Below are positions 55,291-64,000 of a DNA stretch of 64,000 nt, piece by piece. Each line of letters opens with the position of its first letter. Position 1 is the stretch's first letter. A program made the translations under genes and the position numbers. This stretch comes from Typhlomys cinereus (lineage: Eukaryota > Chordata > Mammalia > Rodentia > Platacanthomyidae): assembly GCA_023101885.1 (NCBI GenBank), contig JALPQD010000125.1, forward strand, positions 1,079,501 to 1,143,500, written 5' to 3'. The notes under the pieces were generated by a model. It worked only from the letters and a program-made list of their open reading frames with translations, had not been told where the DNA came from and did no database searches.

Positions 55291-57303
55291 GAAAGCATAT
55301 ATACCCATTATGTACATATACAGACAGATATAGATGAAATGTTGAATAATAAATAATGAGAAGACATTTGGATTTTGGTGGCCTTTACTACACAAACTGA
55401 TCTGCCCTGAAACTCCAGAAATTTATTAGCCAAGGTTTCTTAAAAAGTAAGTTTTTCTTCCGTGGATGGGCTAGAGGAGTATGCTGGTGCTTAGAAAGAA
55501 AGTGTGCTATGACAAGTTTTATGTACTCACAAATACATCTCGTTCTATCAAAACACGACCTGAACTTTATACTCAATTTTGTCAGATTATAGTCATTCCT
55601 TTGATAGTTCCTTACCTTCTTACCTATAACAGTAATAAGGAAAATCATGTTTCAATATCTATATTCTTCATTGAAACTGTCATGAATTAGTTTAAGGGGT
55701 GAATAAATAAATATTTAGATCATTTCAAGCCATTCTCTAAAGATTCAAGGGAGAACAGAAAATTTCACTCACACTTCTAGATGTTTCCTCTAAACAAAGA
55801 CACATATTTAGCTATCTGGAAGCACCACTGTAGCCGCCTGGATATTCTTTTCTTCTATTCGGAGCACAGAGAGGTTGTGTCCACACCTTTAGGTTAAAGG
55901 TGTGTTCTCACACCAAACCTAGACATGTCTTTGCTTCTCCTCATCATTTATAACTTGTGACGTCACCTTTTCACTCCCTGAATAAATCCAGGTTCAACCC
56001 CAGCCCATATAAATCTATTCTGCCCCTTTGCTTCTATCTTCTTGTACAGCACTCTGTAAATAATCCTAAGGCACGAAGCAGGGAGTTCTGTGGTACACTG
56101 GAGACCCCTGTTGGTGAGATGTGGATAGTGGTTTCGTAGCCCTTCACCTTAGCAAACAGAAACCGCTGGCTGGCTGGCTTTCTGCTGGGCTCCTTCGGGT
56201 TCCAGGAGCGCAGAAAGCAAGCGACACTAGACACTACGGTAGGCACTGTTTGCATACTGATGAATCCGTTTACACAGGCAAATGTGGGCCTGCTTACTGG
56301 GCTTTGTGTTGTTATGAAGACATCACGAAATAAGAAGACAGCGCCAACGACTAGAGAAAAAGTATGTGACCTCCTGCAATGTAAGGGCAACTCATTTTCA
56401 GTAGACAATACCCAATAAGGACACATGCAGCACCGCTGTGATATCAGTACACATGTAACAAAATAAGCCCAGGCACCGGCAAAGTTCCAGTCTCTCCCAA
56501 TTCTGCAGAAAAATATACACCTTATATGCCCAATATTAAAAAATAATAGTTGTGTATTTCAGTTTTTATGAAGAATTTAATGAAGAACTAGTATAAGAAA
56601 TATGTTAATTAATTAATTAACTTAAAAAGGAGTTTTTGTTGGGGTGCTAAAATGATATGTCAATTTAAATGGAAAATAACTCGTTTTCAACGTCTGTTTG
56701 AAACAAAATGTTTATTTCAAATTATAAAGAAACATTATTTCATAAAAAAGAAATGTGTACTTCTTAAACAAGTATGTCCTTCAGTGGGAATGCTGAAATT
56801 GGTTTGACATCATAAGAGATGAGACAGCTTATTTTGCTGTAACTGTAATGTAAAGGATGGGCATGCCACCAATTATCTGATAAACCCTTCATTTGGAATG
56901 GAAAGATTATGAAAGAATGTTATTTGTAAATACTGGTCATTGCTTTTCATCCTGATTTCCCACGACTATCTTTGAAATGATTTCTGAAAGTGTATTGCAA
57001 CATGAATGCAGTAGCTTTTTATTTCCAAAATTTGTTTTTAAAACATTATAACTTTTACCTTGTCTTCCCTGTTCTGAAACAGCAAAGTTCACCACCAGAT
57101 GTAAAAATGCCTCTGTGCCAACACTTGAAATTTCCACATCCTTAACTGGCATATTAATATAATGCATTTCCTTAGATAAAAATATTACTAAGGGAAAAAA
57201 ATAGAAAAAAATATTGGTACAGTCAATGCTCTCTCATTGGTTTTATAAATATCTTCATACTTGTTTGCCTTGCCCGGATCCTTCTTTCCAAATTAAGTTG
57301 GTA
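55291..57303. other. Unique non-coding stretch with a perfect TTAA palindrome
   Basis: Contains the 18-bp palindrome at 56604-56621. Minus-strand frame 56034-56426 (130 codons) shows no recognisable domain. Confidence 0.35.
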
Positions 57304-57304
57304 T

Positions 57305-57440
57305 TTGTCCTGCCTTCCCCTCTCCTTTCTCGCTCAGTTATCTCTCTTTTCCTCTACTCTCTCCTCCCCTCCTTTTCCTTTCTCTCCCTTCCTTTTCCTT
57401 TCTCTCCCCTCTCTATCTCCTCTCCTGTCTTCTCTCTCCT
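57305..57440. repeat. CT-rich polypyrimidine tract
   Basis: About 135 bases of C and T with CTCTCC and TTCCTTTT units, only rarely interrupted. It produces Ser/Pro/Leu- or Arg/Glu/Gly-biased open frames. Confidence 0.85.
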
Positions 57441-58479
57441 GTTCGGAATAAAAACACAACCTTGTATGTTTCAGCTGAAGATCCAAACAGGGCCTGGGTC
57501 CAAAGACCATAGCTCTGATGCCACGGAGCACAATATAAAATACACATTCCTGTTCACACACTGTGACCCTTTCATGAGTATTTATTTCCTTGGCACATGC
57601 ATCAGCCTATCCTACGTGCATGTGTGATCTGTTCATGATGGCTTCCTAATCCTATTTGAAATGGAAGAAAATAATTTTACTCTGCTTCTTACAGCTGCCA
57701 CTCACTGTAAAATTCACATTTGGACCCTCAGGTTGAAGTTAGAGAGAGGATCTTCATAGAGCTTCTGGTCATGGTCGCTCTCCCTCAGGAAATACATCTC
57801 AGAGGGTTCCAATTAGAAGGTGATCTGATAGACAGAACAAGACAACACATCCTTAACATAGCATTCTAGGTGTGTGACTAGATTGGGGAGAGTTTTATGA
57901 TTGTCAAAAAACTACCAGGCTAAGATCAGAGAAGCCCGAGTTGTAATATCTGCACCAATTTCCCTAACATCACATTTCCTGAGTAGGTTTAAAAAAATAG
58001 TGATTTTTCTTGAAATAAAAAACCTTTAGCTATAGAAGTTTATAACTGACTAGTATTTTTTAAATACAGCACACACAGGACTATATTATGTGGCACCTCC
58101 AGAGACCCTCCCACAATGCCCAGCAAAGAACACACCTGGAGTCAGATCGGCCTCCCATGAAAGTCAGACAGGCTCTTACCCACTGACACCACATTCTTGG
58201 ACTTGTGACTGTTAACGCAACTCTGAGTAGCAAGAGGGAACACCTAGGCTGTCCGCATCTCTGTAAACTTTCTTGATAAAAGGAAACATTATTATACAAT
58301 GCAAAGTGGCTTTGTTTGGAGGAAGCAATCTGAAGGGCAAAGGTTGGAACATTTGAAGGACAAAATGATGCCAGTTCTGCCACAGTTCATTCTAGAACCT
58401 TCTTCCTTCTTTCATTTCTTGTCAGCTGTGGGGCAGAGCAGTGAAACTCCTCCCTTCCTGGGTCATGCATAAGGGTCAA
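57441..58479. other. Unique non-coding sequence
   Basis: Nothing recognised. Confidence 0.35.
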
Positions 58480-60780
58480 GAAGGAAAGCAACAAGCCCAC
58501 TGTCATGGGGGGCTGTTAATATCCTGTGGCTGCCAAAAAAGATGTCACTTGCTGTTCATTGCTAGCAACAAAATGCAATGCCTTTTGTTTGAGCTTTGCC
58601 TACAAAAAAAGCAATAAAATGGGATAAATACTCATTAGTCAGTAGTCAACATATATTGGAACAGCTGAAACACCAGAATGCTAAACTTATGTTACTTCAT
58701 GGGTTGAGGAGTCTAAATGGGGGAGCAGATTGGAGAGATGCCTAGAGCTAGAAGTTGGAAGGAGCAAGCCAAAAAAAAAAATCCTCTTCTTCCCCCCCAA
58801 GAAAGAGCCTCCACCAAATTCCACTCATTCTATACCTCAGACAAAAGTTAGAAAGAAGGGTGAGCTTGAGTGGAGGCCTGCTATTGGCCAGCATTAAGAC
58901 AGTATTGATAGAAAACGTAATGTAATACATTTTCCTCTGCCACATGGTTCTGAATAATAGCAATTTGCCCACCAGCTAACCACCTCAGCATAAACACTAG
59001 TGCACTCCTGCTGAGTCTGAAAGCCGCTTTTCTGCAAGTGTACAGAGGACGGGAGCATCACCATAAGTCCAGTGCCACCATGCAATGCAAACAGTCCTGC
59101 TGTGACTTGGCACACCCCACTGGACAGCTGGAGACTGGAGAAGAGAGGCCGCTGCCAACAACACGTGACAAGGGATTTTCGAGCAATTTTCTGGAAACCA
59201 ATAGACCCACACTTATTATTTCATGGGCAGATATTGCTATGAGCTACATGTAGATATATTATGATGCCATATACTATTTATACCTGATGCACTATACAAT
59301 AAAACACTCCAGTGCCTTCCCAATCCCATTTGTGAGCTGGAGCAAGGAAAAAAAATAGGAAGACAATTTGCCACTGCCTTACGTTATGCCTAATATAATT
59401 TTGGAAATCAGCTATTGCCCCAAACAGCATTTTATTACATGCATCAAAAAGATTTAACTTGCTAAGGGTCACATAAGTGTACTCAGAATGTGCTTCAGAG
59501 CCGAGAGCCACTGGAGATAGATGGTTTATTGTATATCCCATTCCTTCCCCCACCCCCAAGATCGCTTGCAATGAAGTGCTACTAGGGATCATTAAAAAGA
59601 GATTGCTCATTTTATGTAGCTCCAATCTCCGAAATGTTAGTTATCTAAATTCCAATGCCAAGAATGTTTGGAAGACAATGCCAAGAGATAAACAAAAGTA
59701 AGTGAAATCAGGAAGACAGACCCAGCAGCAATTAGTCTAATGTAATATCATTTTTAATGTAAAAGAGCTACATTTTCTAATTTTCCCTAAAAGCCCTGGG
59801 TGCTGAATGAGTTATAATAAATGCATGCAATAAAAAAACAGGTACACTCATCTTATAAAGCAGCCTATTAACCAGACTGCTAGTGTTGCAAAATCCTAGT
59901 GCACAGTAAACAATGCTTTTTCTGTTAGAATAATGATGCATAGTTCACTCTTTTATACCATTTAGCACTTGGGGACCACATCCATTTACCAAAATAATAC
60001 CAAATTAGTACTGTAAATATTGAAATCAGACCTTTCAGGCTAACCAGTGGCCTAATTTTCTCTTCAATCTGCTCTTAATCTCAATTCATCAATAACACTA
60101 CCTTATTATCGGACTTTGACAGCAAGCTAAGGCTTTTGATAAATTATACATCTCAAGCCAGATTTAAAATTTGAAGCTCAAGTGCTAATTATCTGTACAG
60201 GCCTAGTTAATAACGAGATTTCTTGTTAAGTATCTGATCACAGCATGGGCATCATTTGTCAAGATCCTCAAGTCTACCTTAGAGACCGGCTCTTCGAATC
60301 CTCCCTTGCCTACCATATGTAAAATTGGGATCTTTGTTTCTATAATAACCTTTTATTAGGAAGCTGACATAATGATTAAGTTCGCTGTAGACACACACAA
60401 TGAATTAGACAATTACCCTTGCTACTTTAGACCACTCAGACTCCTAGCAAGACAAAATAATTAATATTGAATTTTAATTTGATGCGTTCCACATTTAAAC
60501 CCCAATTTGCAAAGTACACCTGGAAAGCTGCCGCCGTTACCTTGCAGTTTGTGCTGATGAAATAAAGGCTCCTGCGGCTTGAATGAGAAAGCGCAGAAGG
60601 CACAGTGCACCACCATCGCTTCTCAGTGGAGCACAGAATTTTCTAGCATTAATGGGAAAGGTAATTACCTAGGTCTAACTTTATAGTCTTTTCTCTAATG
60701 AAACTATAATCTCCCAGGCCTACACACTTGAAGCATTTGCATGATTTGAATGGTTTCGGAGCCATAACTGTTGGTATACC
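58480..60780. other. Longest repeat-poor segment; candidate conserved non-coding cluster
   Basis: I recognise no SINE, LINE, LTR or long microsatellite in about 2.3 kb. Homeodomain-type cores are frequent from 59700 to 60300, and a patch around 60480-60640 holds CpGs rare elsewhere ('gctgccgccgttacc', 'ctcctgcggc', 'gaaagcgcag'). Short ORFs have stops in all frames nearby and show no domain. This composition is typical of developmental enhancer deserts, but conservation is not visible from one sequence. Confidence 0.35.
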
Positions 60781-62043
60781 CTGTCATTCTGAAAGGAAAT
60801 GTCTTATACTCAGAGACGTTAATTATATTTCCAGGCTCTTGCTGCCCCCAAAGTAAAGCTGAGTCAGAGAAGGGCCATTATAAAACAACCAAAAGCAGCA
60901 TTTCTATGGTCCCTTTCCCTCCCCCAACAAAAGGCGAGCCCCAAGTAAATATGTCTGTTTCTTCCTGTTCTCCCTATCCCCAAGCTTAATTGTACTGTAT
61001 GGGCATAAAGGATGAATCCTTTCCACTTCACTCCCACACAGAATGGGTTTACCACAGGACCCTGGCTTGCTATCTCTAACTGGAGGTGAGTGCCCCTCCT
61101 AGCTGGGACATTTGGGACTTATGGAAGAAGCAGGGATTTTCTTTCCTGTTAAGGCTGGGGTTTGAGAAAGGAAAAGTCTTTCTTCGCTAAGGCGTTACAC
61201 AGAGCCTAGATTGAGATGCCAGTCTAAACTGAATTATCTGTTTAAGACTTATGAAGGCAACTCATGCTATGATGGGAATGAATAAAGATTCACAATCCAT
61301 TATTATGACTGTCAGAAACCCTGAGCCATCTGTATCCAGCAGTCTGCACACTCCTGAGTCAGTAGCCAAATGCAGAACAATGGATTCTTCGCTTCCATGG
61401 GTTTTCCTCTACACTGTCTCCTTTCCCACGCACATGCCGCCTCTAGAGTCCTCGCCACATTGGCTAAAAACGAATTGAGGACCTAATCCTGCTGAACTCT
61501 GTTGTTAGGTGGAGTAGGGGGAAGCAAGGAGTTTCCATAATTGCAGCAGCCCTTGGGGTTCCCAGATCTTCAAAAGGCAGGAACAATTCCTACCATCTCT
61601 CACTCAATAGCATAAGGGGCCGGAGAGTCTCACGCTTTGCTTTGTCATCAGTACCGAAGAGAAGGCATGTTTTCCAACAGTCTCCCTCTCAGAAGTTCCA
61701 TGCAATGACCAGACAGCAACAAAGTCATGGGGAAATGGAGTCTAAGTCGTTAGGGAAGTTGATTCTTTGATAAGAAAGATGAAGGGCAATTTGACTGATA
61801 TCTCACAGCCTAGACTAAGCAGTCATTTACATTAAGTCTGCTGCAGGCCAATGTCCTCAAGCAATGAAGTCTATGGAAGGGGAAGAAATGACAGCTCCTT
61901 TTTCATAAGAAAAGAGGCAAATTTTCAGAATCCTAGAATCTATGGAATTAGCTAGACTTCCTTCCTTTTGCAATTATTCCCATTTAGCTATTAAACCACT
62001 GTACTTAATAATGCTTCCCTCCTAGATTACCTTGTATTTTAAA
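60781..62043. other. Unique non-coding sequence
   Basis: Nothing recognised. Short ORFs at 60771-61055 and 61251-61478 carry no domain. Confidence 0.35.
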
Positions 62044-62044
62044 A

Positions 62045-62335
62045 GTGAAGCTGTGGAAATGGCTCAGCGTAACAAAGGTTGCTATTCAAGCATGAAGACT
62101 TGAGTTCGAACCCCCAGAATCTACATAAAAAACTGCAACCTCCACACTGTAGAGGGTAGAGACAAGGACTACTGCTAGTCAACAGCCCACCTCAAGATTC
62201 AGTCATAGACTTCACCTTCAGGGAACAATATGCAGAGTGATAGAGTATGACATCCTAAGTCTTCTCTGAGTGCGTGCATCCACAGACACACATGCATACA
62301 CACATCCACGTACCTGCACATGCTAAAGAAAAGCT
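62045..62335 (+). mobile_element. B2-superfamily SINE, diverged
   Basis: 'gaagctgtggaaatggctcag', box B 'gagttcgaacccc', 'ctacataaaaaac', a body and a CA-rich tail (62280-62315). The head is well kept; the body is hard to align with the young copies. Confidence 0.7.
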
Positions 62336-62344
62336 AGACTCTGC

Positions 62345-62470
62345 ATGTTGCATATTTTAACTTTGGGCAAGTCAAGTAATTTCTCTAAGTCTCAACATCA
62401 TTAGAAGTAAAATTATGATGACAAGTGTCCACTCTCTAGAGTTGTTATGGGGGCTCCAATGTGCTCTTGG
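62345..62470 (+). mobile_element. MIR fragment
   Basis: 'ctttgggcaagtcaagtaatttctctaagtctcaac' in sections and 'ctagagttgttatgggg' match sense MIR ('accttgggcaagtcacttaacctctctgagcctc...gggttgttgtgagg'). Confidence 0.7.
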
Positions 62471-62863
62471 GCGAGGGCTAGGACTCACTGAGTGTTTAAT
62501 GAATATTTCCTTCCACTAATAGTACTGCTCGCTGCTGTGTGCCGAAGGAGTTGCACAATGTTCTTCGGTGGCTGATAAATGGATTGTTTCCTTTGGGGAA
62601 TCTGGCTACCGCACAATTTAAAAATCACGGGGAGCTCATTTCTAAGAATGATGAATAGACAAATCAAAATGCTTCCCTCCCTCAGATGGAATAGCAACCA
62701 GAGCCACAAGTTCAAACAAATAAAGGGGTGGGTATTTTGAAAAAGCCTAAGAGGAAATGTAGTCTATCTTCATTGTGGTCAACAGACTGGTGGCAGGCAC
62801 TTTTACCCACTGAGCCCTCTGGCAGGGGCCAAGATCCTCTTTTTAGTTTCTACGGATACATGT
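62471..62863. other. Unique non-coding sequence
   Basis: Nothing recognised. Confidence 0.35.
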
Positions 62864-62864
62864 A

Positions 62865-63525
62865 TCGTTAAAGGTAGGATGGTGGATCTGATGGTAATTC
62901 CTTTTTATTGCTTCTCCAAACTTCCACACTGTTTTTCAATAGAAACTGCACCATTTTACTTTCTTAATCACAATGCTTAGGGTGCCCATTTCTCCACATT
63001 ACCCTCATCACTTGCTAGTTGTTGTTTTGTTGTGCTTTGATGGTGATCACTAACTGTTGGGCACAGAGTGATGCATCATTGTGGTTTGGGTTTGCATGTC
63101 TCTGAAAATTAGTGATGTTGAGCATATATATTTCTGCTTTGGAATCATTTGGATATTGCCTTAGAGAAGTTTCTATTAAGTTTACAGTCCATTTCTAATT
63201 GACTTATTTAGTTTTAGTTGTTGTTAACAGTTCTTTATGTATTCTAGACATTAACTTCTTACCAGAAGCACAGTTTTCAAACACCTTATCTCTTTTTATA
63301 TCTGATTGTTTTCTTTGTTATGTAGGATTTTAGTTTAATGTAATCCCATATGTCTGTTTTTGTGTTTTTGTTACGTATGTTTCAGGTGTTATGTGCAAGG
63401 AAACATTGCAAAACCCATGTCATTGACCTTATTTTTTCTTATAGTGTATCTTAGTTTTATAGTTTTAGGTCTTGTGTATCCTAGTTTTATAGTTTTAGGT
63501 CTTTCTTTTCTCTTTCAGGATTGCT
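62865..63525 (-). mobile_element. L1 ORF2 fragment, minus strand, decayed
   Basis: The + strand 'cttccacactgtttttcaatag', 'atttctccacattaccctc', 'tcattgtggtttgggtttgc', 'tagtgatgttgagcatat', 'ttctattaagtttacagtcc' and 'atagttttaggtctt' are the reverse complement of the L1 ORF2 3' half. No long open frame remains. A 30-bp unit is tandemly duplicated at 63444-63503. Confidence 0.8.
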
Positions 63526-63529
63526 CTAA

Positions 63530-63607
63530 GAAAGGCCAGCGATATGGCTCAGTGATAGAGAACTTGCTAACATACACAAAATCATGAGTTTGACCACCAG
63601 GACTACC
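63530..63607 (+). mobile_element. ID element
   Basis: 'aggccagcgatatggctcag' and 'tcatgagtttgaccaccagg' are diverged ID box A and box B, next to the L1 fragment. Confidence 0.65.
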
Positions 63608-64000
63608 GAACATTTGGGAAATAAGTAACTTTTAATCTTATTCACATTATTACCTTTGACTAAGGAGACTATGAAGAAATTGTATGCATTGGCAGAGTGT
63701 CCAAACACTACAAATCGGTTTCAGTTAGTATAGATGAAAAAGGAGAGGAAACATACTTTATTTCATCCCCACATAATCTCCATTCATGTCTCATTTTCTG
63801 CCAATGTCTTAAAACTTAATTTTGCAAACTTAATATATATCATTGATAGGATGAATGTTTTTGTATAAAAGTGATGCTGTAAGTCAAGTTCCAATCCAGT
63901 GGTTAAGACATCTCCAGTCACTCTCAAGTCCTTGTCTCTTCTACTATGGAAAACAGATAAGGACAGCATGGGGAATGATGTCTAGTAGAGACAGAGTAAA
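63608..64000. other. Unique non-coding sequence to window end
   Basis: Nothing recognised. Confidence 0.35.

Noticed and set aside
57305..57440. Polypyrimidine tract of a splice acceptor
   Set aside because: Far too long for a splice-site tract, and no coding exon follows; it is a simple CT-rich repeat.
60480..60640. CpG island or promoter
   Set aside because: A few CpGs are retained, but density is far below that of a CpG island and no transcript start signal is evident.

Overview
This window is eukaryotic, mammalian nuclear DNA from a rodent. I find no protein-coding gene, no rRNA or functional tRNA gene, no CRISPR array and no bacterial or phage feature. The organism call rests on interspersed repeats. 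There are B1 (7SL-derived) and ID (tRNA-Ala/BC1-type) SINEs, SINEs of the B2 superfamily including B3-like copies, rodent-type L1 3' UTRs, and the mammal-wide families MIR, L2 and MER5-type hAT. The commonest young SINE has a B2-type tRNA-like head, a body ending in a CA-rich tail, and is not the mouse/rat B2 consensus as I know it. This points to a non-murine member of the mouse-like rodents (Myodonta). A dipodoid such as a jumping mouse, birch mouse or jerboa relative is a reasonable guess but is not proven.

Layout. 1-5.9 kb: the 3' end of a young SINE, unique DNA, an L1 3' UTR, two SINEs, a MER5-type DNA transposon and an LTR-like GC-richer block. 6-9.1 kb: unique AT-rich sequence with CA repeats and one SINE. 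9.1-15.2 kb: a dense repeat block with an MLT2-like LTR, an L1 tail, two full-length copies of a ~427 bp LTR (one nested inside another LTR), and B1, ID, SINE and L1 copies. 15.2-19.2 kb: mostly unique, with MIR fragments. 19.2-21.2 kb: an old L2 broken up by a third 427-bp LTR with a perfect 5-bp target duplication, a full-length SINE with a 14-bp target duplication, and a long GGAA tract. 21.4-31 kb: L1 3' UTRs alternating with SINEs and LTR fragments. 31-41 kb: sparse repeats, with stretches that read like old single-copy sequence. 41-43.7 kb: AT-rich, old L1. 45.0-46.0 kb: a large polypyrimidine/polypurine microsatellite cluster. 46-64 kb: long unique stretches broken by scattered ID, MIR, SINE and L1 remnants; 58.5-60.8 kb is the longest repeat-poor segment.

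The picture is an intergenic region or very large intron. Repeat-poor islands rich in TAAT and E-box motifs are candidates for conserved non-coding (enhancer) elements, but conservation cannot be seen from one sequence. The open reading frames present are short, lack known domains, often lie in microsatellites or SINEs, and look like chance. I found no evidence for a new biological system. The most useful observations are the clean insertion structures (a young LTR family and SINE with intact target duplications, a 5'-inverted L1), an unidentified two-copy repeat at 24.4 and 25.7 kb, several short tandem duplications, and some perfect palindromes.
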